The position numbers and the translations under genes are program-made. Shown here piece by piece: positions 44,955 to 56,373 of a stretch of 64,000 nucleotides of DNA. Under the pieces are notes generated by a model, which was not told the DNA's origin, ran no database searches, and saw nothing but the letters and a program-made list of their open reading frames with translations. The stretch is from Cylindrotheca closterium (taxonomy: Eukaryota > Bacillariophyta > Bacillariophyceae > Bacillariales > Bacillariaceae). The stretch is from the NCBI GenBank assembly GCA_933822405.4, contig CAKOGP040002203.1, forward strand, positions 1 to 64,000. Direction: 5' to 3'. How positions within the stretch are numbered: position 1 is the stretch's first letter; each line of letters begins with the position of its first letter.

Positions 44955-44971
44955 CATCAGAGAGACCAAAA
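44955..44971 (+). repeat. Left terminal inverted repeat
   Basis: CATCAGAGAGACCAAAA, the perfect reverse complement of 51172-51188. Similarity stops sharply after these 17 bases. Confidence 0.85.
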
Positions 44972-46888
44972 CGGTGTGCAAAAATTCCTTCAATTTATTT
45001 TAAGCAGCTCTAGTGTTCTGCATGAATTTGCTGGTTACCTTCGAACGGGGGGAGTTTGCAGGCAGAGCTTGCAACTGGATTATGCAAGGGTTGCATTGTC
45101 CTTTCAAATGGCATAGTTTTAGCTCAGATTTGACATTCAAATGTGATCTGAACATTCAGAAAACAAATTCAGATGGTGACGTCAAGATTTCAATTGATGG
45201 TTACCGTCATCATCGTGACTACAACGTTCAGAGAACAATTTCAGCCGGTGGCGTCAAGATTTCTATCCATATTTTTCTTCCCCGTCACATTCCCCAACAA
45301 ATTGAATTTATATTTTGCAATGTAATGCAACACTTGTTTCATAATAATAAAAATCAAAATTCTTTGCATCATCAGACCCTATACAATTATGGACTTGTAT
45401 TGTTGTTTTGCATGCTTGCCAACAATTGGGACAGATGAGAAATAACTTCAACTTTTAAACGCTGCCCTCAACTGTTAGACTATGTTCTAGGAAATTATAT
45501 CTGAATACAAATTCTCCAAGTAGGCGGTCCAAAATGTACATTTTGCCTGGAAAGTAAATTGGAAAGTAAATGCATTCATGGTACTAGTATATGAAAGAAC
45601 TATTTCACTGTTTCAACTAGACAACTCCAATTGATTCTTCACCATCTGCACGAAAGAAGTCAAAGTTCCCCCAATTGTCAGGAACTGCAGCTCTACCAAT
45701 GCTCGGCACCACCTCTACCCTCTGAGATCAGCACGGATCCCTTGCTCCAACCAATCGTTTCATCGAGAAAAGAGGCTATTGAGCTGGATTGCAGGTTGAA
45801 ACCAGGCAGCCAAATGGCATTTGACGCCAAAGCTCTCGTCTTTGAAACTTTATCAAATTTCTTCCCATGTAATATTACAGCCTTGCCAAGGACCTGCAAG
45901 AATGAAACTTAGGTATCTCCATTCTCCTGTGAAGGTATTCCACTCAACGACATTACTCTTGGATTTGGTGGGCCCAGCGCTCTCATCCTTCCACACCTTC
46001 AGCTTCTGTATGTAAATTTGAATACTGTATTAGTATTTGAGAGCAGAATTGGTTAGCAAAGAAAAATGTCTTGTTGGACCCCAATGTGTCACTCACTTGT
46101 CACCGCCAACTTCATGTTGTTCCTTCACGTATGACGTTTCTGGTTCAAGGCTTTATTATACCTTCTTCCCACTCTCTTGCTTGCCACCATCCACCAGAAA
46201 AAACATCCCCTGGAACGTTGCTACCCATCCTACTCCTAATAACAAGCTCATTGAAAATCCCTTGTATGCATTGAGTTGATGTTGACGATGGGTAATGATC
46301 GGCTGATGTAAGAACAAAAGTTTAGTGACATATCTTTTACAGGTTGAATCCCAAACTTCATATCTCCTCAGGGTCTATTGAAGGGCATCTTCAACAACTT
46401 CCAGATTTGAGGAGCATCTCCAAGGTCACTGGGAGGTGCGTCCATATTTTTCAATTTATGACAGCATTTGTCAATTGATGGAGGAGAGTTTACCGCCAAT
46501 TTCAGAAGGTCACTCCACATTCCCTCCCAGTTACCTAAGCTTATTGTCCCCAACGGATTTGGCTCATGTCGCATGCCAATTCATTGTACGTGCTTTACAC
46601 AAGCATATGCTATTTTATTATGGTGCATTGCTGCACGGTACGACTATACGGGATCCAAACAATAATTGCCCAGTGTGTTTGCTATTTTATTTTGGCGCTT
46701 CGAAGACCAACTTGGTGTTGCGGGTGTGGCTTTCGGAAATGGCGCGAACCTTTTTACTTAGGACAGATAGTATACAACCATTTTCGAAAAAAATTCAGCA
46801 ACGGACAGACACAGTGGTAACACAGAACCAGTCCCATCGCAGCAGTCGTGGGGTCGATTCCTTCCGTTTGAATAGTTGGATTGCGAGC

Positions 46889-46932
46889 ATGCCAGAAAAT
46901 CTGAACTTGGCCAAGTTCAGATTTTCTGGCAT
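46889..46932. repeat. 44-bp perfect palindrome
   Basis: Two 22-bp arms beginning ATGCCAGAAAATCTG meet at GG/CC with no spacer. Such a sequence can extrude as a cruciform or fold as a hairpin in RNA. It lies inside the 6.2 kb insertion and may be the end-to-end junction of a smaller element. Confidence 0.9.
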
Positions 46933-47989
46933 CCTCTGTAGGAGGTATATCACCGTTATTTGTCATGCATGCATATACTCACTTAAGGACTTTCGGAAAA
47001 AAGAACATTAAAGTACAGTAAAAGTTTCATCGTGAACGGAGCTCCGAAATATATTCAAACTGTATGAGAAGTTGGAAGTTGCAACACATCCAACTGCGCC
47101 ATCCTTTCTTTTTGCCTTCACACTTCCTTCAACATGGCAGAAGAAGGAAATTCAGCCCACTACATGATAACAATCAACCTCATTGAGAAGGTGGTTCATG
47201 CCTTCTACAGCATGGAATATAGAATCTTCTGAAGAGAAACTCTCTCGGATCATCAACCTTCCCGACGATCAAGAGATTGTGGCATCACTCTGTGGAATGT
47301 CCCTAGGTCATTTTCAAAAGACTCAACTCTCAAGATGTCCTTTTTTTCAACGTACCACTGCGTGTGCTGGTTTTGAAAAATAGTGGTGAATGAGGAATTG
47401 GATCATAATGATATCGAATGGAACGACTGTGATGCCAGTCTGGGCAAGCAACGGAAGAACCAACGACTGCCTTGTCCTGATTCAAGAACAGCCATTGAAG
47501 AAACATATTACTGGGATACTTCACCGCAACCTTGCTGCCTTGTGGCACCCCAAATCCCAAGAGAAGTGGACAAAAAGCTAGAAGGGGTTAAAGCATTTTG
47601 GCAACAAGGTGTGCTCCACGGTGTTTACGATTCACAGGCTTCATGTAGTTCAATGGAATCAGCTTCTTGTCAACAATAAACCGGCGGGTGGAATACATAC
47701 AACGGGCGTTGGATAGTAATGCAGACCCGCCCGTTGTGGTATTGCCACGCATTTGTTCAGCCAGGAGAAACTTTCCATGTGGAGTCGCAAGGAGGAGCAA
47801 GGCGATCCTGCTTCTACAGAGGATCTCTTGAAGCAGATTATGCTCTACTAACTACCCTGAAGCAATCGATACTTTTCCACCCCATTGCAAGCCAAGAATG
47901 ACAACGATCATGTTCAAGAGAAAGTACAAAGTGGTGTTTATGTTTCGACCATCGAATGGTAACCAAAATCCTCAATGGCGACCCTAAAC

Positions 47990-48620
47990 TCCTTTTCCTT
48001 GCTTTGACAATCATGTATATTGCATCCAGCCTGTTGGAGATTCGTCAAGTTGACTCCTTGTCTGCCGGAGCCCCGATCTTGGACCTTTGAGAATGAGTGG
48101 CTTTTCTCGCTACCCTTATCTTGCTCGTGTGATTTACGATGCTGCTGGTTCCGTGACTGCTCCTGTCTTTCAGCTGGCTCTCAATCTCAATGGAATTACT
48201 GGTGTTCCTATTACTATTAAGAACCTGCAGTTCAACACTATTGTTGAGCAATCCCATGCTGCTATCAAACTGCAAACATCCCTGATAGCAACATCAAGAC
48301 TGCCTCCAAAGTTATCGACACTGTCCTTGCCTTTGCTCAGCGTGCAATAGGTACCTCTGTCAATAAGTCTCTGGTTGCCTCTCCTGGTTCCATCTTCTTC
48401 CATCGTGACATGCTACTCAATGTTCCTGCCTTTCTTGACTTGGAACAAGCCTCTGACCTCGGGCCAACGCCAAGCTGTTGCAGATCACAACAATTTCACC
48501 AAGAACAAGCGCCGCCGTTACAAGAACTACAACATTGGTGATAAAGTTTTGATCCTGGCCCATAAGCCTCACAAAATGATGAGTGCTTGTGCTCCACACT
48601 ATCACTCAAGTTTATGTTAA
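47990..48620 (+). pseudogene. Degenerate Ty3/gypsy-type integrase region
   Basis: Reading across at least three frames gives the order of an LTR-retrotransposon integrase: a motif like LLEIRQVDS, then FSRYPYLARVIYD (first part of the catalytic core), GITGVPITIKNLQ, then VEQSH with the catalytic-type glutamate. These are followed by GSIFFHRDMLLNVP and the tail KNKRRRYKNYNIGDKVL, typical of the integrase C-terminus. Stops and frameshifts separate these blocks, so it is dead. It sits inside the 6.2 kb insertion. I could not find flanking LTRs or a complete reverse transcriptase. Confidence 0.6.
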
Positions 48621-48957
48621 TGATACTGCATGTGAGCCCAGTCAATGCTCTGGAGAGTCTTGATCTGGACAAAGATGATGATGTCTTTGTTGTTTTGGGA
48701 AGTGATACCATAGTGCATGAACTCCTAAGAGGTATGCAGGTCAGAACTCATCAAGAGACTAATAGACTTTTCCAGCCCAAACAACTGATGACCCAGGTAA
48801 TGAACACCGATCATAGAGGGCAAACCAAGTTAGTCTGAGGACCAATCTTAGTGATACCTAAAGTATGACATGATAGTTCATGCGAATCTTTGTTATAACT
48901 ATTGTATTACATTACCTCAAACTATTTTCAAGTGTTTGGGGCAGCAGTTGATTGAGT

Positions 48958-49200
48958 AATGGTGTTCTGGACAGTCATCTTCAGTTGCTGTCTTGAATTC
49001 CTCTATGCAAGTCTCAGTTGGCTAGGATGGTCAATTCCGTAGTAAGTTTGTGGGTGAATTGCTTGTATGTATCTATGGATCCTTAGTACCATATAGTTTG
49101 TTGTCACAATCTTCTCCTTTATTCCACTGGTTCATCGTCCAATGGTGTTCTGGACAGTCATCTTCAGTCCTTGTCTTGAAACTGTCTGTAAAAGTCTCAG
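48958..49200 (+). repeat. Two-copy repeat GGTGTTCTGGACAGTCATC
   Basis: The segment starting TGGTGTTCTGGACAGTC occurs at about 48959 and 49143, in the same orientation and about 182 bp apart. This is close to the unit length of the neighbouring minisatellite. Confidence 0.6.
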
Positions 49201-49289
49201 TTGATTACAACAAATTGCTTCAACAGCTACAACGTACTGTATACACCCATGGGTCCTTCTAATGTGATTTGTACAATATACTAAGAATC

Positions 49290-50262
49290 TTTACTACAAT
49301 CATCTGGTCGCTGTGTGAAAGAATGAAGAAAGTTCTTCCTTGTTGGCATAGTAGTCTACACGTCTTCTTCAGATTTCAAAACATCGTGAATGGAATCAGT
49401 CCATGGACATACAATCGTCAATAATGGTGGGAGACACTGTGAGCTTGGATCGGCGTCTCCGTTGACACAATCATTTTGTCGCTGTGTGAAAGAATGAAGA
49501 AAGTATTTCCTTGTTGGCATAGTAGTCTACACGTCTTCGTCAGATTTCAAAACATTGTGAATGGAATCAGTCCATGGACATACAATCGTCAATAATGGTG
49601 GGAGACACTGTGAGCTTGGATCGGCGTCTCTGTTGACACAATCATCTGGTCGCTGTGTGAAAGAATGAAGAAAGTATTGCCTTGTTGGCATAGTAGTCTA
49701 CACGTCTTCGTCAGATTTCAAATCATCGTGAATGGAATCAAGTTATGTCCATGGACATACAATCGTCAATAATGGTGGGAGACACTGTGAGCTTGGATCG
49801 GCGTCTCCGTTGACACAATCATTTAGTTGCTGTGTGAAAGAATGAAGAAAGTATTGCCTTGTTGTCATAGTAGTCTACACGTCTTCGTCAGATTTCAAAA
49901 CATTGTGAATGGAATCAGTCCATGGACATACACTCGTCAATAATGGTGGGAGACACTGTGAGCTTGGATCGGCGTCTCTGTTGACGCAATCATCTGGTCG
50001 CTGTGTGAAAGAATGAAGAAAGTATTGCCTTGTTGGCATAGTAGTCTACACGTCTTCGTCAGATTTCAAATCATCGTGAATGGAATCAAGTTATGTCCAT
50101 GGACATACAATCGTCAATAATGGTGGGAGACACTGTGAGCTTGGATCGGCGTCTCCGTTGACACAATCATTTTGTCGCTGTGTGAAAGAATGAAGAAAGC
50201 TTTTCCTTGTTGGCATAGTAGTCTACGCGTCTTCGTCAGATTTCAAAACATTGTGAATGGGA
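49290..50262 (+). repeat. Minisatellite, six units of 171-178 bp
   Basis: The landmark GCTGTGTGAAAGAATGAAG starts at 49310, 49481, 49652, 49829, 50000 and 50178, giving periods of 171, 171, 177, 171 and 178 bp. Units share the run GTTGGCATAGTAGTCTACACG and end with GGCGTCTC.GTTGACACAATC. The longer periods come from a 6-bp insertion near AGTTATGTCC. The last unit is partial. It is inside the 6.2 kb insertion. Confidence 0.9.
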
Positions 50263-51171
50263 TCAGCTCACGTTTTAGGTGACTGTCTGCTTCATCTTGT
50301 CAAAATCTTCCAAGGAACAAAAGTCTCCTGTGTTTGTTGTGAGCCATTCAGAGAAGACATTGGCATATTGTTGAGTAACTCTTTCTTGCATGGCGTCCAG
50401 GGGCTCCAAAGCCGAACATCAGAACTACTGGTTCTTGGTTGGCCTTGAGAGGTCATTTCAAAGATCAAAGAGGCTAATGCGTCCGTATCACTTCAGTTGT
50501 CAATATACATACTGTCACGATGAATGTTATATCAACTTTTCAACTATTTTCTTGCTGTGGGTGATGAATTCATTGGCCGCAAGGCTCACCATCGTGAGCA
50601 AAAAATATTAGTGTGTCGTGATGGAAATTTTTTTGTCAACGCAAATATTATAGCAGACGATATCCAAAAGGGGGTCAGTACATTTGACACTGTAAATTAA
50701 TTTATAGTAGCGCATCCATCCCTACTGTTTCCCCAAATATAAAAAGCCATCTATGGGGACCTGTTCCCAATGGTTGAGTAAGAAAGTGAACCTTTTTTGC
50801 ATGTTGAACATATGATTTGGGGCATTTTGATGCCGCACTTTAGATGTGGCAAGACAGTCTTGGAGGTGAAAGGTTGGAATAGGCAGGTTACGATATGCAG
50901 TTCAGTTTCGACTGTAATGGTAGACTGTACATGTCTAATATTTTTATGGCTAGTTGTGTTTCGAATTCGAAATTTGACTTTATCCAACGTCGGCAATGAC
51001 GATTGCATTTTTCATCTATTGGGTAACAACAATTTGAGTTCAGAATTTTATTGGGATAAAAAATTGCATTTCGTATGGACTATATGATTCCTTTTGATGC
51101 TGCAATAAAATTGGGGTGTGCGTTTACAATTTTATTGTAGGATTTTTGACCAGCAACCCCCAAAGTGGCAC

Positions 51172-51188
51172 TTTTGGTCTCTCTGATG
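51172..51188 (-). repeat. Right terminal inverted repeat
   Basis: The reverse complement of 44955-44971, 17 of 17 bases. It is followed by TG (51189-51190) and then host sequence CGCTATTTGTCG. Confidence 0.85.
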
Positions 51189-51190
51189 TG

Positions 51191-52129
51191 CGCTATTTGT
51201 CGTTGTAACTAAGGTGAGTTTGACATTTGAGCTACAAGCTGATGGCCTTGATTTTCTCGTGTTTCTCAACTTTCCCTGTTGTTTTGGATACCCAGCTTAT
51301 ACCGGCTAGCATGAGGGCAAAATCTAGATTACATTTTGGCTCTTTGGTTGAATGCAAATACAAAATGTCCACCTTTGGTATTTTGTCGGAGTCAATACCA
51401 CTAGATGCCAGTGGAAACATCAATCTAGACCGACAGCTGCACTGGGTCCAATTCTGTGCAAGGGAAGAACAGCCCGATCGTCAGATACCTTCATCAGTCA
51501 GAGCGCTGGAAACTACCACTATCTCCCCTGGTCAAAATGACGTCCTGTTCACTGGTGGCAAAGTTGTCAACCATGGTGGAAACGAACGCTATCGAAGACT
51601 CATTTTTTATTTTAGTCAAGCTTACGAATCTGGAACCGACGCAGCGAAGAGGCAGATTGTCGGTGAAATCATTGAAAAGATTCACGAGGATGGAGGTCGC
51701 TTTCTGAGGCAGCAGGGCAAAGGTGCAAATAAGTCTTGGGAGGTAGTTCCAATGGAAATCTTGCGGAAAAAGATTATGCAAGCTTTCCGCAATCGTCGTC
51801 GCCGGCTAGATGCTCATTCTAAAGAGACAGCTATCTTGATAGCAGGCGAGCCACTTCCCCGAGACGTGATCTTTGGTAGAGCACGAAAAAATCCCGGCAG
51901 TGAGTTGTTACAACGTCTCATAAAGGATAATTCTCAAGAATACGAATCTTTGAGTCGCGGTGTTAAGATGCGACTTGTGGAAAGCATAATGAAAACTATA
52001 AAAGATCAAGGGGGTCGTTTCCTAGAGGAAGCAGCCGAAAAAGGTCGATGGGTTGAACTGCCGAATGACCATGCAAGAGAGCGTATCTCTACATACTTTA
52101 GAAACTATCGGAGGTTCTCCAAAATGTAA
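51191..52129 (+). pseudogene. CRAL-TRIO/DUF6824 array copy 3, 3' part (interrupted)
   Basis: 51191-51213 is the last 23 bp of exon 1. Joined to 44954 it completes the codons for YALFVVVTK in frame. An intron with GTGAGT and CCAG ends follows (51214-51295), then exon 2 (51296-52129), which encodes both DUF6824-like units with no stop (QNDVLFTGG, AFRNRRRRLD, DVIFGRA, GGRFLEE). The sequence is close to copy 4. Without the insertion the gene would encode about 565 residues with no other visible lesion, so the insertion looks young. An in-frame ATG at 51227 lies in the intron and is unlikely to be used. Confidence 0.85.
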
Positions 52130-53205
52130 GCTAAAACATGGAGATTACATAGCAGATACTTTCAATCTTCTTTCACCAGTATCATGGGAGGTATGATCAC
52201 TGCATTGTGGTAATATTCTCTGCCCTTGGTTCCTCCCAAAGTTACGATTGATATATTATATTGCATGTCAATCCTATAATTGTTCGGTGGTGTCGGAATT
52301 GGTATCATGATTGTAATAGCGGGAAACCTGAGCTCTTACGGACTGTACCAGGTACAGTACCTGTACTACCTAGGTGCCGAACCAATTGATTGTACCGGTA
52401 GATTGAATGGATCTTCCGTCTCACGGTATGGTACTTGGTTTGAGTAAGAGAATAATCGAGCGATGAGAATAAGCGAAGTTTTCTGACTGGAACGCGGCTC
52501 CACCGGCGCGCGAACTGTTCGAGATGACGCACACCGTCTTATATACCGGTATACCGGTAGTCATCGTCTACGCATTTTCCTTCCACGTCATGATAAACTT
52601 CAGTACCGAGACATTGCTACAGTAGTCCACAGGCAACGAGAAGGATGCTGCAGCAAGCAATAATTGTTTCTTGGTGAAGATAAACTAAAACTTTGCGGTG
52701 CTGAGGCCGACCGATAGGAAGAAGTCTTGGCCCACATCTCCTATTTGCTAAGATCTTTTTTTAAAAGTTCTATCGGTATAGCATGCCTGCAGCAGAATTT
52801 CGTTGAATGCGATAGAATCTGCACTATATACGCATGATCGTTCAGAGTGCATAGAATCTGGTAGGTAGAGATGCAGATCTAAAAATATACAGGTCGAAAG
52901 TATTATAGACCGATACGGTAGGTACCAGGTTGAAGGTGACGGTAAGGAATGAAGGTCATCTTTTTATTCACGCGTCACCTCAACCGTCTGGCCTTCTCCC
53001 GACACCCTTGCATTTGATGGAAAATTCAAATGCCCAGCACGTGTGAATTTTAATCTCGGGGGGAAATGGGGAGAATTGAGTGTGCGAAAAATATACGTGG
53101 ACAACAATAAATCGAGTTTCGATCGTGTTCGCGTTCCTCGTTTTAAGAGTAGAGGCATAGCACGGTATATATCATACCAGTATTGTAACACAGCATCCTC
53201 CACTG
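52130..53205. other. Spacer between array copies 3 and 4
   Basis: Contains several GGTACC/TACCGGTA palindromes (about 52343-52400 and 52543-52560) and a CACGGTATATATCA TATA-like motif (53161-53174) about 35-45 bp upstream of copy 4. No gene is seen. Confidence 0.45.
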
Positions 53206-55000
53206 ATGAGTATCTTCGATCAACCATTCAACAAAACAGAGAGCTGTTTCGGCTTTTATAATGGTGCGCCAGTCCCAAGCAATAGACCTGTCCCAAGAAA
53301 TAGACCTGCCCATGCCGATGGTTTGACCGAAGAAGTCAAACACGATATACAAGAAATAGACGAAATTCTTTCCGAGGCCTTGACGAAGCTTACCTTTGAA
53401 GAAAGAGAAGAACATCAGGAGGTTATTCATGGTGTAAAAGACACGACCGTCGATGATGAAGCTATCTTGGAACCCGCTCTGCAAGACCTAGAAAGCCATA
53501 TTGAAAACATGAAGAGCGATAGTGTTTATGAAATGGCCGAAAGCATCGATCCTGCATATGTCAGTGCCAGACCCTTTCGGGCCATGTTTCTGAGGGCAAA
53601 AGAATACGACGCCAAAGCTGCAGCGGAACAGATGCTGCTCTTCTTCGAGTCGAAACATCAGCTATTCGGAATAGACAAGCTAGTCAAGGACATTACAATC
53701 GCAGACCTGGATGACGATGACATTGCTTGCCTCAACCATTCAAACCTGCAGCTTGGGGGTAGAGACCGATCGGGTCGACAGGTTTTGATAAACATTGCGA
53801 GTCTCACTGAAGCCCTGGGGTCTGAAAAAACTAAGAAGAACCTTTTGCGGGCACAATACTATGTGATTATGAAAGCATTGCAATCAAAAGAGACTCAAAT
53901 TCGAGGAACAGTCTCAGTATTGTACGGTATTGGGAATCTAAAGGCAAAATCGAACAAAGGATGGTCTGAGGGTACCAAGCATAATAGGGCTCTACCGCAG
54001 AAGAGAGCAGCAATTCATCTTTGTATCGATGACATGAAACAATATGCGCTATGTCTCGTTTTGGTTAAGGTGAGTTTGATACTTTATCTAGAAGCTGATG
54101 GAGTTGAATTCTTCGTGTTACTCAACTTCCTTTCTTATTTTGTACACCCAGCTTATATCCGCCCCTAGCGTAAAGGCAAAAATTAGATTGCATTTTGGCT
54201 CAGTGATTGAATGCAAATACAAATTGTCCACTTTTGGTATTTTGTCGGAGTCAATACCACTAGATGCCAGTGGAAACATCAATCTAGACCGACAGCTGCA
54301 CTGGGTCCAATTCTGTGCAAGGGAAGAACAGCCCGATCGACACATTCTACCATCAGATCGAGCATTGGATACTTCTACGATCTCGCCCGGTCAAAATGAC
54401 GTCCTTTTCACTGGTGGCAAAGTGATCAGCCACGGTGGAAACGAGCGCTATCGAAGACTCATTTTTTATTTTAGCCAAGCTTACGATACTGGTACCGACG
54501 AAGTGAAGAGGCAGATTGTCGGTGAAATCATTGAAAAGGTTCGCGAGGATGGAGGTTGCTTTCTGAAAGAGAAAGGCAAGGGTCCAAATAAGTCTTGGGA
54601 GGAAGTTCCAATCGAAATCTTGCGGAAAAAGATTATGCAAGCTTTCCGCAATCGTCGTCGCCGGCAAGATGTTTCTAAAGAGACATCTATTTTGATAGCA
54701 GGCGAGCCACTTCCCCGAGACGTGATCTTTGGTAGAGCTAGAAAAAATCCCGGCAGCGAGTTGTTACAACGTCTCATAAAGGATAATTCACAGGAATACG
54801 AATCTTTGAGTCGCGGTGTGAAGATGCGACATGTGGAAAGCATAATGCAAACTCTAAAAGATCAAGGGGGTCGTTTTCTCGAGGAAGCAGCCGAAAAAGG
54901 TAGATGGGTTGAACTGCCGAATGACACTGCAAGGGAGCGTATATCTACATACTTTCGAAACTACCGAAGGCGGTCGTCCAAAGTGCAAGCTAAGATTTAG
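53206..55000 (+). CDS. CRAL-TRIO-like / double DUF6824-like protein, array copy 4
   Basis: Two exons: 53206..54069 and 54152..55000 (intron 82 bp, GTGAGT to CCAG, phase 0), giving 570 residues. The N-terminus MSIFDQPFNK with tandem NRPVPRNRPA is almost the same as in copy 3. The CRAL-TRIO-like blocks are FRAMFLRAKEYDAKAAAEQML and RDRSGRQV (preceded here by GG instead of AG). Exon 2 has QNDVLFTGG, AFRNRRRRQD, DVIFGRA and GGRFLEE. The C-terminus is extended by about five residues. It is intact and was probably duplicated recently together with copy 3. Confidence 0.75.
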
Positions 55001-55953
55001 TGATTGCATGCAACTGCGTCCGACTTTCTTTCAACTGGATGGGAGCTATGTTCAGTTCTTTTTGGTCATATAACTACTTGCTTTCCATGTTATCAGATGG
55101 GATTATTGAGCTTGTAGCTCAAAGACTACAAGTTCGTTGGTACCTTTTCCAGTACTTGTTTCTCCCCTCCAATTGTGGAATAACCACTACAGGGTGGTGG
55201 ATTTGGTGAACATTGGCATGGGAAAGTGATGATATGTTGACAAATGAACCATACTTCGGATTGGCTTGTGCAGCATTCATGAAGTGGATGGATGAGCTGG
55301 GCGACGGCGTCCTTAAACGAGGATCTATCTAGGTCATTGAATACGAGATGACAATCATTCGGCTTTCCATGTTAGGAGGAGCCGTACAAGTTCTAGGAGG
55401 CACGTATTAGTACCAGGCGTCGAAGATATCAGTGCATGTCCCTGAGCTGGCTGGGTGATTTATGGCATTTTCCCCTTTTCACTCTTAGCGTCTCCTCTCA
55501 TCAGTATTCTTGGACTACCGGTATATTGTCTTTGCGATGAAACATCAAACGATATGCGATGTCTTCTACCGACGATCAAGTACTGTGTGTTTATGCAGTG
55601 AGGGGACGTTGAACGTACAGATGCTACCGTACCTGGTACGTGTACATGGTACAATACTGTAGATGCTTGGAAACTGAGGAAGCAGGTGTATCTTGATCAG
55701 AATATAGTGTTTTTTTCAATGATGTTTTTGCTTTTATACATATAGTGGTCCCATTCCGGCTATATATTTAGAAGCTTTTGTCCGCGTGGTCAAAGAAGAA
55801 ATTCAGTTTTGTATTTTTTGACCCTAAATATCGTTCTTCTATTGCCCCTTTTTCAAAAGAATCAATCGAATAGCATACCAGTCGGTACATGCTACCAAAG
55901 TGACCAGCAAAAGAAAGACAAGACAAGAAGCGGACTATAGATCCCGGTTCTCA
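55001..55953. other. Spacer before the Harbinger-like element
   Basis: No gene is seen. Contains CTACCGGTATAT near 55516 and clustered GTACC/GGTAC inverted motifs at about 55624-55655. Confidence 0.45.
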
Positions 55954-56081
55954 GCGGGACCCCCCGCAACTCGTCTGTCGACCAACCGTTTCTGGATTTC
56001 CAAACTCCGACTTCTTTGACTACTAAATAGTTTTCAATACACCCCTGAGTCGGGGCATGGCTGTGGCAAAAACATGGTTTT

Positions 56082-56263
56082 GATCGGTTTCGTGTCGCAG
56101 TGACTTGTTTCGATTTCTTTGATCGGTTTCAAAATCGTTTGATCGGTTTCGTGTCGCAGTGATCTGTTTCAATTTTTTTGATCGGTTTCAAAATCGTTTG
56201 ATCGGTTTCGTGTCGCAGTGATCTGTTTCAATTTTTTTGATCGGTTTCGAATTTGATCGGTTT
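56082..56263 (+). repeat. GATCGGTTTC subterminal repeats, left cluster
   Basis: GATCGGTTTC occurs seven times (56082, 56121, 56141, 56180, 56200, 56239, 56254), mostly as a 59-bp unit with 39 + 20 spacing that also contains GTGTCGCAGTGA. The right cluster has the same unit in the same orientation. Transposase-binding arrays are often subterminal; that role here is inference. Confidence 0.85.
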
Positions 56264-56373
56264 CGTGACATCATTTTTTTAAAACTGACGCAGCCACATC
56301 ATACGCATCAGCGTTATTTGAATGTCGGATAGAGCCTTCCTCTACGCACATTTTCATCAAATCAATCTCTTCC

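Larger units (their letters stand above)
44955..51188. mobile_element. 6,234-bp insertion with 17-bp terminal inverted repeats
   Basis: The two ends are perfect 17-bp inverted repeats (left CATCAGAGAGACCAAAA) flanked by a TG duplication. Removing the element and one TG restores the reading frame of the host gene and its splice donor. Inside I find no intact transposase. There are small unrelated open frames (45013-45438, 46436-47011, 47183-47679), a degenerate Ty3/gypsy integrase region (about 47990-48620), a 44-bp palindrome and a minisatellite (49290-50262). It is probably a non-autonomous DNA transposon that has collected other repeats. The superfamily is not clear: a 2-bp TG duplication with these ends does not match a type I can name. 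Confidence 0.75.

Noticed and set aside
46436..47011. 191-residue ORF inside the insertion
   Set aside because: It has no recognisable motif, its end runs through the 44-bp palindrome, and its composition is not gene-like. I could not support it as a gene.
49290..50262. Possible CRISPR array from regularly spaced repeats
   Set aside because: The whole 171-178 bp unit is repeated; there are no unique spacers, and the genome is eukaryotic. It is a minisatellite.
44955..51188. The insertion acting as a giant intron of copy 3
   Set aside because: It starts CATCAG and ends CTGATG, with no GT-AG ends at the host junction, and a TG duplication marks a transposition event.
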